DNA of 64,000 nt from Dehalococcoidia bacterium (lineage in GTDB: Bacteria; Chloroflexota; Dehalococcoidia; UBA2979): NCBI GenBank assembly GCA_009692685.1, contig SHYS01000004.1:62001-126000 (forward strand), given 5' to 3'. A program made the position numbers and the translations under genes. Under the pieces are notes generated by a model. It was not told the DNA's origin. It searched no databases and saw only the letters and a program-made list of their open reading frames with translations. Positions 44,012 to 53,063 of this stretch are shown here, one piece after another (position 1 is the first letter of the stretch; each line of letters begins with the position of its first letter).

Positions 44012-44262
44012 TCAGCCATGGTAATCCACCACCTCGTCGATTCGCACGCTGGTCTCGCTGAGCACCGTCAGGATGAGCCGCACGTTCCGGTGAGGCGGAC
44101 CGCATGCTGCCGTGTCCGATCGCCGGTCAGTGGGTGCAGATTCGCGGCTCTGAGGTCGAATAACGTGCGTACGTTCGGGAGAGCGCGGATCTGGTTGATC
44201 CTGAGAACGTATCGCGGCTCCACAACCGGCCACCAGGCGCGAATTGCCTCGGCGCTACGCTC
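44012..44262 (-). pseudogene. HigB/RelE-type toxin, frameshifted
   Basis: Upstream of the antitoxin remnant, on the same strand, the sequence PNVRTLFDLRAANLHPLTGDR then VRLTG continues in another frame as NVRLILTVLSETSVRIDEVVDYHG and stops at 44012. This is the HigB pattern (DLR..NxLHPL.GDR, ending with VxxxDYH). A frameshift lies near 44100, and no start codon is obvious. Toxin inactivation would permit loss of the antitoxin. Confidence 0.72.
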
Positions 44263-44310
44263 TTAGCGGCGTTCCAATTGCCGGGTTCCGCATTCGATCT
44301 CCACGGCCCC

Positions 44311-44937
44311 CTAACCCCCGAGCCACCTCCGCCATCTCCCGCGGCGCTGCGCGCGGGGCGTCGAGGGCGGCACGGGGGCATCTTCTGAATGCAGGCGTTC
44401 GAGCAGGCGGCGCTTGCTCTCGATGGGGGATTCCGAGGCGCGTGCGAGGGCCGAGGAGCCGGTCCCGAGCCCCGTCGATGGAGCGCGCCCCGCCAGCAAC
44501 CGCTCCTCGATGACCGCCGCTAGGCCGATGTCGTCCGCGGGGCCGCTGGCCGCGAAGGCGCGTGCGAGCTGGTCGCTGGTCACGGCCGCCACCAGCTCCG
44601 TCGAGGGCGTCACCGGGGCCGCGCCTTCCTCAATGATCTCGACCGCTGCCGCAGCTTCCCCTCCGGGCGACTCGTAGCCCTCGGCCAGCAGCACGTCGAG
44701 GGCGGGGTCGAGGGCAGCGGCCCGCGAGGCGAGCTCGCGCACGTCGATAGCGCCCGGCAGCGAGATGCGCGCGCCGCTGCCCGTGGTGAGCACGGTCGCC
44801 GTTGCGCCATCGAGGCCGGTGCGCGCCTCGACGCTGCCCGCGCGGAAGCCGCGCTGCCGCAGCGCGTTCGTCAGGGCGACGATGAGCAGCGACTTCCCGG
44901 AGCCGGGTGCGCCGACGACCCGCAACAGAACCGGCAT
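44311..44937 (-). CDS. MobB-like P-loop GTPase of molybdenum cofactor synthesis
   Basis: A 208-aa protein with a P-loop (VVGAPGSGKSLL, near residues 6-17) and MobB-like organisation (VEARTGLDGATAT, DVLLAEGYE, where MobB has the LVEGFK-type motif). It directly follows moeA on the same strand, supporting a role in molybdopterin-guanine dinucleotide formation. ATG 44937 is used; GTG 44955, overlapping the moeA stop as GTGA, is an equally likely start. The C-terminal 60 residues are Arg-rich and not conserved-looking. Confidence 0.72.
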   Translation of the reverse strand: MPVLLRVVGAPGSGKSLLIVALTNALRQRGFRAGSVEARTGLDGATATVLTTGSGARISLPGAIDVRELASRAAALDPALDVLLAEGYESPGGEAAAAVEIIEEGAAPVTPSTELVAAVTSDQLARAFAASGPADDIGLAAVIEERLLAGRAPSTGLGTGSSALARASESPIESKRRLLERLHSEDAPVPPSTPRAQRRGRWRRWLGG

Positions 44938-44951
44938 CGAGGGCGGAGGAG

Positions 44952-46313
44952 TCACCGCGTGCTGGGCGGCGGTACCGGCGGTAGCTCCTGGTCGATCAGG
45001 ATCAGGTCGCACTCGCTGCCTGCCTCGATGAAGGTGACGTCCTCGGGGCAAACGGCGTAGGCGTTGGCGAACGCCATCGAGGTGAGCACGCCGGAGCCCT
45101 GCGGGCCCGTCAGCCTCGCGACGTAACGCCCGCCTTCCTCGGAGACGCGGCAACGAGCGTAGAACCTGCGCCCGTCGGTGTTCTGGATGCGGTCGGCGGT
45201 TACCCCTCGTACGGTCGGTCGAGGCCAGAGCTGCGGCTTGCCGAGCATCGTGAAGATCGCCGGACGTCCGAACAGCTCGAAGGTCATCATCGCCGACACC
45301 GGGTTGCCCGGCAGCCCGAGGTGGGGAACGGCTCGTCCCTCACCTCGAAAGAGGCCGAAGGCGAGCGGCTTGCCCGGTCGCATGCGCACGGTCCAGAATC
45401 CGATTTCACCCTCGCGCTCGAGCACGTCCTTCACCACATCGAAGTCCCCGCGCGACACACCAGCCGAGGTGACCAGCAGGTCAGCGTCGCGGAGTCCTTC
45501 GTGGATGCGCGCCGTAAGCTCCTCCACGGTGTCGCGTGCGATCTCGAGGATGCGCGGCTCGCCGCCCCAGGCCCGAACCTGCGCCGCCAGCGAGAAGGCG
45601 TTGGCATCGTAGATCTTGCCCGGCGCGGGCGGCTCGCCCGGCCGGAGCAGCTCGTCACCCGTCGAGAGGATGGCCACGCGGGGGCGCCGCACCACGCGCG
45701 CCGCGGCAAGACCCAGCGAGGCGAGCACCCCCACCTGCGCCGGCCCGATCACGGTCCCTCGAGGCAACACGAGCTCGCCCGCGCACACGTCCTCGCCGGC
45801 CAGTCGCAGGTTCGCGCCGCGTCGCGCCTCGACGTCGATACGGACTGTCGAGGCGGGGTCGGACTGCCAGCGGCTGGCGCGCTCCTGCTCGTCGGTCTCC
45901 TCGAAGGGCACAACCGCGTCGGCCTTAGCGGGCAGCGGTGCGCCGGTCATGATGCGCACTGCCTCGCCGGGCCCCACGCTGCCCTCGAAGACCGCGCCAG
46001 CAGCGAGGTACCCGGTCACGAGCAGCGTTCGAGGCGCCTCCGGGGTCGCGCCAGCCGTGTCCGAGGCGCGCACGGCATAGCCATCCATGGCGGTGTTGGT
46101 CAGCGGCGGGATGTCGAACCCCGCGACTACGTCTTCGGCGAGCACGAGTCCGAGCGCCTCACCGAGGGGCAGCAAGACCGCTTCAAGGGGTGCGAAGTGC
46201 GCGAGGATCCGTTCGCGCGCCTCCTCCACCGAGATCATGTCCGGCGGCAGGATCGAGCGCGGCTTCCCACCCGGTGGTGCTGACTTGCTGTAACTGAGGC
46301 TGTCGTTGACCAC
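44952..46313 (-). CDS. moeA: Molybdopterin molybdenumtransferase
   Basis: A 453-aa MoeA. Hallmarks are DIPPLTNTAMDGYAVR, GEAVRIMTGAPLPAKADAVV, LSTGDELLRPGE, VTSAGVSRGDFDVVKDVL and HLGLPGNPVSAMMTF. It inserts molybdate into adenylylated molybdopterin. A short N-terminal extension precedes the conserved ISVEEAR start, so ATG at codon 26 is an alternative. With the mobB-like gene it shows that the organism uses a molybdenum or tungsten enzyme, none of which lies in the window. Confidence 0.95.
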   Translation of the reverse strand: MVNDSLSYSKSAPPGGKPRSILPPDMISVEEARERILAHFAPLEAVLLPLGEALGLVLAEDVVAGFDIPPLTNTAMDGYAVRASDTAGATPEAPRTLLVTGYLAAGAVFEGSVGPGEAVRIMTGAPLPAKADAVVPFEETDEQERASRWQSDPASTVRIDVEARRGANLRLAGEDVCAGELVLPRGTVIGPAQVGVLASLGLAAARVVRRPRVAILSTGDELLRPGEPPAPGKIYDANAFSLAAQVRAWGGEPRILEIARDTVEELTARIHEGLRDADLLVTSAGVSRGDFDVVKDVLEREGEIGFWTVRMRPGKPLAFGLFRGEGRAVPHLGLPGNPVSAMMTFELFGRPAIFTMLGKPQLWPRPTVRGVTADRIQNTDGRRFYARCRVSEEGGRYVARLTGPQGSGVLTSMAFANAYAVCPEDVTFIEAGSECDLILIDQELPPVPPPSTR

Positions 46314-46340
46314 GTCGCGCGTTGCCCCTCGATACCCGGG

Positions 46341-46592
46341 CTAGCCGAGGTTGACTGAGAGGCAGGTCGTCGCGCGCTGGATCCCGCTGAGCTGCTGAAT
46401 CTCCTCGGTGATGCACTTGCTGAGGAGGTCGAGATCGGCTGCCTCGAGCTGGACGATCACGTCGAAGGGTCCGGTGACGGTGTCCACCGCGAGGACTTTC
46501 GAGTTCTGCGACTTCAGGCCTTTGCGGGCGTTGCCGACGGCCTGCGTTCGGCCCACCTCGGTTGCCACCAGCACGTACCAGCGGATGCTCAC
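46341..46592 (-). CDS. Lrp/AsnC ligand-binding domain protein
   Basis: An 83-aa stand-alone RAM domain with the pattern VLVATEVGRTQAV, VDTVTGPFDVIVQLEA and TTCLSVNLG. It lacks a DNA-binding domain. Such proteins oligomerise and bind amino acids, possibly modulating full-length Lrp regulators. It starts at GTG 46592 after a GGGGAGG site. Confidence 0.88.
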   Translation of the reverse strand: MSIRWYVLVATEVGRTQAVGNARKGLKSQNSKVLAVDTVTGPFDVIVQLEAADLDLLSKCITEEIQQLSGIQRATTCLSVNLG

Positions 46593-46929
46593 GCCCGCCT
46601 CCCCTCGCCAGCGCTCACAGGCTTCGATGGTAGCGGAGGGCCGAGGCCCACGGAGGCGGGGTGTGGGCCTCCGAGGCAGGGGCGCGAGGCCTCGCGCCCC
46701 TCCGGTGCCCTCGGTCCCCGTTCATAGGGAGCCAGCAGTCCATGTTCGCGGTGAGCCCGCAGTCCTCGTTCGTGGTGAGCCTGTCGAACCACACCGATCT
46801 TCACCGATGGCTCGAGCCACCAACTCCGGTGTAACGCGGACCACTTCGGACAGCGCCGTGGTTCGACAGACTCACTACGAACCGATGAAGGTGTTCATCT
46901 CCGCATAGCCACGCCGCCCGCCGCAAACG
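46593..46929. repeat. REP-like repeats in an intergenic region
   Basis: No gene is supported between the Lrp-type gene and the terminator at 46930. The region holds two tandem GTTCGyGGTGAGCC units (46744 and 46768) and an inverted pair: 46768-46792 and 46858-46882, matching at 23 of 25 positions. The core GAGCCTGTCGAA recurs at 51719-51730. This is the layout of a REP/REPIN-type palindromic element. Confidence 0.65.
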
Positions 46930-46960
46930 CAGAACGCCCGGCCGCAAGTCGGGCGTTCTG
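46930..46960 (-). terminator. Hairpin terminator of the metalloprotease gene
   Basis: CAGAACGCCCG and CGGGCGTTCTG form a perfect 11-bp stem with a 9-nt loop, 20 bases beyond the metalloprotease stop. On the minus strand it is followed by CGTTTGCGG. Confidence 0.7.
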
Positions 46961-46980
46961 TTGCATGCGTTCGGTCGAGG

Positions 46981-47917
46981 CTAGCGGCCGCGCCTCGGCG
47001 TCGGTGCTGGCGTGGGGGCGTTCGGCGCCTCGTCGAGCCAGATGACGAACGACTCGACGCGCAGCCCGTTGCTCGTGTACCGGGTGAAGTGGTGACCCAT
47101 GCCGGAGTGCGCACCCGCAGGCAGAGCGTCCTCCGAGTCACCATCGGCGTCGTCGCCTCGACCCGGCCCGCCAGCGAAGCCGGACGGCGCGACGCCCGGT
47201 GCACGAGCCGCCCCCGGCACCACGCTCGCCGCGAACGAGTTCGACGCGTCGAGGTGGGTGTACATCGCGGCCAGCATGTCGAAGTCGTGCTGGTTTGGGT
47301 GCTCGTTGCTGGGGTCGGTCTCACTCGCGCCGCCGGACCACCGTCGGGATCGTTGGTGTAGTTCATGCAGGATCCGGTGTTCACGTCGGTGCAGACCTCG
47401 TTGACGTGGCCCAGGCCGAAAGTGTGGCCGATTTCCTGGCAGGTCACGAAGCGCTTCCAGGCGGTGGTGTTGTACGCCGCTGTGTTGAAGTACGTGTCGT
47501 TGTCCTTCACGGTCCCCGCGACAATGTGGTCTCCGTTGATCCAGATCGAGGCGATGCCGAGCCAGCCGTCCCTGCCGTAGGTGTAGTTACAGACGCGCAC
47601 CTGACCGGAGACTGAGGGGCAGCGCTGGCGCGTCGAGGTGGAATCGCTCCCGCTCACGCTCGTGAGGTCGAAGGGCGCTGCGGCCTCCAGTCGTTCAGTG
47701 CCTCGTTGCGGTAGCCATCCCACGCGCTGGTGGTGCTATCGACGACCTTGAGGGTGAACGGGTTCGCGGTGCGCGACTAGTGGTACGGCTGCCCGGACCA
47801 GCTGAGCCACGCGTGATTCGCGTCACTCCGGCCGGTCGAGGCGAACCAGCCCGCCGAGGCGAGCGCGACAATCACGATCGAGGCAATCAGCGTCCGTGGC
47901 GTCTGGGCTCCAAACAC
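46981..47917 (-). pseudogene. Secreted zinc metalloprotease, disrupted
   Basis: From GTG 47917 the sequence has a signal-anchor helix (IASIVIVALASAGWF), then LSWSGQPYH, an in-frame TAG at 47777-47779 where Trp is expected, and NPFTLKVVD. A frameshift near 47680 leads to QVRVCNYTYG and the active-site region CQEIGHTFGLGH with SCMNYTNDPDGG. A second frameshift near 47340 leads to NEHPNQHDFDMLAAMYTHLD and a Pro-rich end at 46981. The CQExGH form, with Gln instead of the first zinc His, is known to me from related bacterial secreted proteins. As it stands the gene cannot give a full protein. Confidence 0.75.
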
Positions 47918-48042
47918 AATCCCGCAGTGGCCGTCGGCATATTATCGTTACGCGTCGCCACGCGCTCATCGGGTGTTCCGATTACGGGAGTGCCCGCCTT
48001 CAGTTCGAATCTGAGCGCTTCTGCCAAGCCCCCCGCGACCGC

Positions 48043-48048
48043 TATATT
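48043..48048 (+). promoter_or_regulatory. -10 element of a leaderless pheS transcript
   Basis: TATATT lies only seven bases before the pheS ATG (48056), so transcription should start at or next to the A of ATG. No ribosome-binding site is present. The -35 region is weak. Confidence 0.6.
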
Positions 48049-48055
48049 TACTTTC

Positions 48056-49123
48056 ATGACTACCACCGACGCCGTTCGCAGCATCGAGGAGCAGGCGCGC
48101 GCTGGTCTTGCCGCCGCCACGGATGAACGCGCCCTTGAGGCATGGCGTACCGCCGTGCTCGGGCGCTCCGGCTCGCTAACCGGCGTCCTGCGTTCGCTCG
48201 GCGAGCTGGCCCCGGAGGCGCGTCGTGAGCTTGGTGCCGCCGCCAACCGCGTCAAGACCGAGTTCGAAGCCGCCCTCGAGGTGCGGCGCGAGGCGTTGCG
48301 CCAGGCGGCCCACGCCAGCGCGGTGACCACGGGTGCACTCGACGTAACGCTCCCCGGACGCCCCCTGCACCGGGGTCGTTACCACCCTCTTACGCTCACG
48401 CTGCGCGAGATCCTCGCGACCTTCGAGCACATGGGCTTCGCCACTATCGAGGGCCCGGAGATCGAGAACGACAGCTACAACTTCGAGGCGCTGCGCATTC
48501 CCGCCGACCATCCCGCGCGTGACATGTGGGACACGTTCTGGCTCGAATCCCAGGCGACAGCCGAGGGCGAATGGGAGGGCGCGGGCGGCCTGCTCCTCCG
48601 CACCCACACGAGTCCGATGCAGGCGCGCTACATGGAGACGCACCAGCCGCCGATCCGCATCGCGGTTCCGGGCCGCTGCTACCGCTACGAGGCCACCGAC
48701 GCCACCCATGAGTGGATGCTGCAGCAGGTGGAGCTCCTCGTCGTCGACGAGGGCGTCTCGATGGCCGACCTCAAGGGTACGCTGCAGGAGTTCGCGCGGG
48801 CGCTGTTCGGGCCGGAGCGGCGCGTGATGATGCGCAACTCCTACTTCCCGTTCGTCGAGCCCGGCGTCGAGATCGCCGTCGACTGCTTCGCCTGCGCGGG
48901 CTCGAACCCCTCTTGCCCGGTCTGTCGAGGATCGGGCTGGCTCGAGATCATGGGCGCGGGGATGGTGCACCCGGAGATCCTCGCGGGCATGGGCTACGAC
49001 GCCGAGCGTTACACCGGTTTCGCCGCGGGCATGGGCGTGGAGCGCATCGCGATGCTCAAGTACGGCATCGAGGACATCCGCAACTTTTACCAGAACGACC
49101 TCCGTTTCTTGAGGCAGTTCTAA
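48056..49123 (+). CDS. pheS: Phenylalanyl-tRNA synthetase alpha subunit
   Basis: A 355-aa PheS: N-terminal coiled-coil (residues 1-85), then HPLTLTLREILATFEHMGFATIEGPEIE, LLRTHTSPMQARYM, RCYRYEATDATHEWMLQQVE, RNSYFPFVEPGVEIAVDCF and AGMGVERIAMLKYGIEDIR, the class II motifs. The Cys-rich CFACAGSNPSCPVCRGSGW resembles a small zinc site present in many bacterial PheS. Translation likely starts on a leaderless mRNA. It precedes pheT. Confidence 0.97.
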   Translation: MTTTDAVRSIEEQARAGLAAATDERALEAWRTAVLGRSGSLTGVLRSLGELAPEARRELGAAANRVKTEFEAALEVRREALRQAAHASAVTTGALDVTLPGRPLHRGRYHPLTLTLREILATFEHMGFATIEGPEIENDSYNFEALRIPADHPARDMWDTFWLESQATAEGEWEGAGGLLLRTHTSPMQARYMETHQPPIRIAVPGRCYRYEATDATHEWMLQQVELLVVDEGVSMADLKGTLQEFARALFGPERRVMMRNSYFPFVEPGVEIAVDCFACAGSNPSCPVCRGSGWLEIMGAGMVHPEILAGMGYDAERYTGFAAGMGVERIAMLKYGIEDIRNFYQNDLRFLRQF

Positions 49124-49227
49124 GGGAGGATCCCCCCCTCCCTCCGCCGAACCATCGAGGCCGCCTCGCTTCCGCCTCATTGGCCACCCCCGGTAGACTC
49201 GCCACGTAGCGCCTCGAAAGGCCGTTT

Positions 49228-51693
49228 ATGCTCGTCTCGCTGAAGTGGTTGCGTGAGTACCTCGACCCCGCGCCGGCGTCGCTGGCGGCGGACCCCGAGG
49301 GCGTCGCGCACCGCCTCACCCTCGCGTCGGCCGAGGTGGAAGGCATCCATCGCGTCGGCGGCTGGGATCGCGAGCGCGTCGTGATCGGCGAAGTCCTCGC
49401 CGTCGAGCCGCACCCCAACGCCGATCGATTGCGCCTCGCGATCGTGAACTACGGCGGCAACGAGCCACAGAGCGTCGTCTGTGGCGCCCCCAACCTCGAG
49501 GTGGGCCAGCGCATCGCCTTCGGCCGCGAGGGCGCAGTGCTCATCGACGGCCACACGGGCGAGCGCCTGGAGCTGAAGCGCGCCAGCATCCGCGGCGTGG
49601 AGTCGGCGGGCATGGTGCTCTCCGCGCGCGAACTGGGTCTGAGCGAGGAGCACGAGGGCATCCTCGAACTCCCGGCCGACGCCCCGATCGGCACGCCGCT
49701 CGCCGACTACCTCGGCGACGTCGTCCTCGATGTCCACGTCTGGCCCAACCGCGCCGATACCATGAACATGCTCGGCATCGCCCGCGAGATCGCCGCCATC
49801 GAGGGCGGCACGGTCCGCGAGCCCGACCTCAAGTACCGGGAGGGCCGCGAGCCCACATCGTCAGCCGTCGAGGTCCGCATCGAGGACCGCGACCTCTGCG
49901 CGCGCTATATCGCCACCCTCGTCGAGGGCGTCACGGTGACGCCCTCGACGCAGTGGCTGCAGGACCGCCTGCGCGCCATCGGCCAGCGTCCGATCAACAA
50001 CATCGTCGACATCACCAACTACGTCATGTTCGAGCTGGGACAGCCGCTACACGCCTTCGACGCCGACACGGTCAGGGGCGCCATCGTCGTCCGCCGCGCG
50101 CGCGCCGGTGAGCGCATTACCACCCTCGATGGCGTCGAGCGCGAGCTTCGTCCCGACACGCTGCTGATCACCGACGAGGGCGCGCCCGGCGGCCGCCCGA
50201 TCGCGCTCGCGGGCGTCATGGGCGGGGCCGCCACCCAGGTCACCGAGGCGACCACACGCGTCATTCTCGAGTCTGCGGCCTTCGATGGCTCGAGCATTCG
50301 TCGCACTTCGACGCGCCTCCACCTGAGATCCGAGTCGTCGGCCCGCTTCGAGCGCGGCCTCTCGCCGGAGCTGCCGCTGCAGGCCTCGAGGCGCGCCACG
50401 AAGCTGCTCGTCGAAATCGGCGGCGGTACGGCCCGGCGAGGCCGCGTCGACGTCTACCCGAAGCGCTGGCACGCCCGCGCCGTCGAGGTGACCCGCAAGC
50501 GCCTCGATACCGTCATCGGCTACAAGGTCGCCGACCGCGAGGTGCGCGCCATCCTCGACGCCCTCGGCTTCGAGGTGGAGCGTGTTGGCTCAGCGGCCAG
50601 CGGGACCTACATCGTGACGCCCCCGTGGTGGCGCACCGACATCCTCATCCCCGACGACGTCGTCGAGGAGGTCGTGCGCATCGCCGGCTACGACCGCCTC
50701 ACTTCGACTGGTGTGTCGGGGCGTGTACCCACTCGCGAACCGCACCCCCTCGAGGACCTCCGGGAGCGCTTGCGGGATGCGCTGGTGCGCGCCGGCCTGC
50801 AGGAGACGATGTCCTACTCGCTGACGACGGACGCCGTGCTGCGCCGCGTGATCCCCACAGAGGACCTGGTGATCATCGCGCCGCTGCGCCTCCGCAACAC
50901 GCTCTCCGCCGACCGCGAGGTGATGCGCCCGACGCTGCGCCACTCCATCCTCGAGACGGTGGACCGCAACATTCGCGCAGGCGCCGACTCGATCGTCATC
51001 TTCGAGATCGCGCGGGCTTACCTGCCGCGCCACGACTCTGGCCCCGACACTGCACCCGATGCGCTCCCCGAGGAACGCGAGTACGTCGTCGGCGCGCTGT
51101 CCGGCGTCGAACTGGACCGCTGGGGTCGCCTCGGCGATCGAGGGCTGGACTTCTTCGACGCCAAGGGCGCCCTCGAGTCCGCCCTGGACGAGCTTGGCGT
51201 GACCGCGAATTACACGGCAGCCACGGAGTTCGCTCTCCTCGATGGCCGGACCGCCACACTCGGTGTCGGTGGTGATCGTATTGGCGTCCTCGGCGAGGTC
51301 CACCCCGAAACGCTGGCGCAGTTCGGCATCGAGCAGCCAGTCGTGCTCTTTGAGGTCGACGTGGCGGCGCTGCTGCCCCACGCCTTGAAGCGTCGAGCGA
51401 TCACCTCGGTGTCACGCTTTCCGGCCGTCGAGCAAGATCTCGCGCTCGTGGTGGACGAGGCCGTCCCCGCCGGACGCGTGCAGGCCATCCTCGAGGGTTC
51501 GAACCTCGTCGAATCCGCGCTGGTCTTCGATGTGTTCCGGGGCGACCAGCTGGGCGTCGGGAAGAAGTCCCTCGCCTTCAGCATTCGTTACCAGGCCGCG
51601 GATCGCACCCTCACCACCGAGGACGCGAACAAAGAACAGGCACGCCTCGTCCGCCGCCTCCAGCACGAGCTAGGTGCCGAGCAGCGGGGGTAA
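49228..51693 (+). CDS. pheT: Phenylalanyl-tRNA synthetase beta subunit
   Basis: An 821-aa PheT with the EMAP-type tRNA-binding domain (VVIGEVLAVEPHPNADRLRL), B3/B4 editing domain, B5 domains (DITNYVMFELGQPLHAFDAD), the catalytic-like core and the C-terminal anticodon-binding FDX-ACB domain (SRFPAVEQDLALVVDE). It completes the PheS2T2 enzyme. The 104-bp gap to pheS contains a weak GGGAGG/CCTCCC hairpin at its start. ATG 49228 gives MLVSLKWLREYLD, the family N-terminus. Confidence 0.97.
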   Translation: MLVSLKWLREYLDPAPASLAADPEGVAHRLTLASAEVEGIHRVGGWDRERVVIGEVLAVEPHPNADRLRLAIVNYGGNEPQSVVCGAPNLEVGQRIAFGREGAVLIDGHTGERLELKRASIRGVESAGMVLSARELGLSEEHEGILELPADAPIGTPLADYLGDVVLDVHVWPNRADTMNMLGIAREIAAIEGGTVREPDLKYREGREPTSSAVEVRIEDRDLCARYIATLVEGVTVTPSTQWLQDRLRAIGQRPINNIVDITNYVMFELGQPLHAFDADTVRGAIVVRRARAGERITTLDGVERELRPDTLLITDEGAPGGRPIALAGVMGGAATQVTEATTRVILESAAFDGSSIRRTSTRLHLRSESSARFERGLSPELPLQASRRATKLLVEIGGGTARRGRVDVYPKRWHARAVEVTRKRLDTVIGYKVADREVRAILDALGFEVERVGSAASGTYIVTPPWWRTDILIPDDVVEEVVRIAGYDRLTSTGVSGRVPTREPHPLEDLRERLRDALVRAGLQETMSYSLTTDAVLRRVIPTEDLVIIAPLRLRNTLSADREVMRPTLRHSILETVDRNIRAGADSIVIFEIARAYLPRHDSGPDTAPDALPEEREYVVGALSGVELDRWGRLGDRGLDFFDAKGALESALDELGVTANYTAATEFALLDGRTATLGVGGDRIGVLGEVHPETLAQFGIEQPVVLFEVDVAALLPHALKRRAITSVSRFPAVEQDLALVVDEAVPAGRVQAILEGSNLVESALVFDVFRGDQLGVGKKSLAFSIRYQAADRTLTTEDANKEQARLVRRLQHELGAEQRG

Positions 51694-51711
51694 CGCAGCA
51701 CCCTCTTTTCC

Positions 51712-51738
51712 GTTCGCCCTGAGCCTGTCGAATGGCAT
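51712..51738. repeat. REP-like repeat copy
   Basis: GTTCGCCCTGAGCCTGTCGAA shares its core with the intergenic repeats at 46768-46882. It lies between the convergent pheT and the ABC permease gene. Confidence 0.5.
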
Positions 51739-51809
51739 GCAGACCTGGATGATGCGCCGGGCGTGCCGGGGCCTCGCCTCACTATCAACGGATGACCTTG
51801 GCGCGAGCC

Positions 51810-53063
51810 CTACTCGTTGCGCAGGGCGGTGATCGGGTCGAGCTTGCTCGCGCGGTAGGCCGGGTAGATCCCGCTGAGGATGCCGATGATCGCGGCGACG
51901 GCGAACGCCACGCCGATGCTCCACGGCTGAATCACCGTGATCATCTGCTGTCCCGAGATCTGACGACCGTTAAGAGCGAATGCTCCACCGACGCCAAGGG
52001 CCGCGCCGAGGAGCCCGCCCATGATCGAGAGCGCCAGCGCCTCGAAGATGAACTGCGTCATGATGTCGGCCCGCCGCGCGCCGATGGCGGCACGGATGCC
52101 GATCTCGCGCGTTCGCTCGGCGACATTGACCAGCATGATGTTCATCACGCCGATACCGCCGACGAGCAGCGAGATACCGGCAACGCTGCCGAGGAGGATC
52201 GAGAGGGTTCGACTCACCTCGCCGGCCGCGCCGATCAGGTCCTCCTGGCTCTGCACCGTGAAGTCCGGTGTCACCACGGAGTGCCGCTCCGAGAGCAACT
52301 GACTGACCGCACCGCTGACGATCTGCTGGTCCACCTTCGGCGCGGTCTGCACGTTGATCTGCTGGACGAAGACCTGCCCCGTCGAGTTACGCAGGAAGCC
52401 GAGGCGCCCCTGGATCGTCGGCAGCGGTACGAATACGTAGTTGTCGGACTCACCGTTGCCGCCGCGCACGGCCATCACACCCAGCACGCGGAAGTTGAAA
52501 CCGATGCGCCCACCCGCGAACGTCAGGCGCACGTTCTGGCCGATGGTGTCTCCGTCGGGGAACAGCGTCTTCGCAACGGTGGCACCGAGGACAACAGTGA
52601 GCGCCTTGCGGTCTACGTCCGCGAGAGTGAAGAACTCGCCATCCGCGACCGGCGAGGAACGCACCATCACGTAGTCGGGCGTCGTGCCCACGATCGTTAC
52701 ACCCAGGTTATTGCTACCAACGATGCCCTGCGCGGGGATCGTGATCTGGGGCGCGACCCCCTCGACCCCGGGGATCGAGGCGGCGGCCAGCGCGTCGGAG
52801 TCGGCGAGCGTCAGCGTGGGCGCTGACCCCTGGGCGCCTCGAGCGCCGGCACCATCCTGCGATGCACCAGGCCGCACGAACACGAGGTTGGTGCCAAGCC
52901 CACGAATGCGATCCTGCACGCCCTTCTGCGCGCCCTGACCAACGGCAATCAGCACGATCACCGAACTCACACCGATGATCATGCCGAGCGTCGTCAGGGC
53001 GCTACGCAGCCGGTTCGAGTTCAGCGCTCGAAAGGCGAGGGTTACCGCATCGCGCAGGCTCAC
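51810..53063 (-). CDS. MacB-type ABC transporter permease
   Basis: A 417-aa permease with one N-terminal helix (LTTLGMIIGVSSVIVLIAVG), a large extracytoplasmic MacB-PCD domain, and three C-terminal helices carrying the FtsX signature (VGGIGVMNIMLVNVAERTREIGIRAAIGAR). It is the third gene of an adaptor-ATPase-permease operon, overlapping the ATPase gene by four bases. Such systems export peptides or antibiotics. Confidence 0.93.
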   Translation of the reverse strand: MSLRDAVTLAFRALNSNRLRSALTTLGMIIGVSSVIVLIAVGQGAQKGVQDRIRGLGTNLVFVRPGASQDGAGARGAQGSAPTLTLADSDALAAASIPGVEGVAPQITIPAQGIVGSNNLGVTIVGTTPDYVMVRSSPVADGEFFTLADVDRKALTVVLGATVAKTLFPDGDTIGQNVRLTFAGGRIGFNFRVLGVMAVRGGNGESDNYVFVPLPTIQGRLGFLRNSTGQVFVQQINVQTAPKVDQQIVSGAVSQLLSERHSVVTPDFTVQSQEDLIGAAGEVSRTLSILLGSVAGISLLVGGIGVMNIMLVNVAERTREIGIRAAIGARRADIMTQFIFEALALSIMGGLLGAALGVGGAFALNGRQISGQQMITVIQPWSIGVAFAVAAIIGILSGIYPAYRASKLDPITALRNE

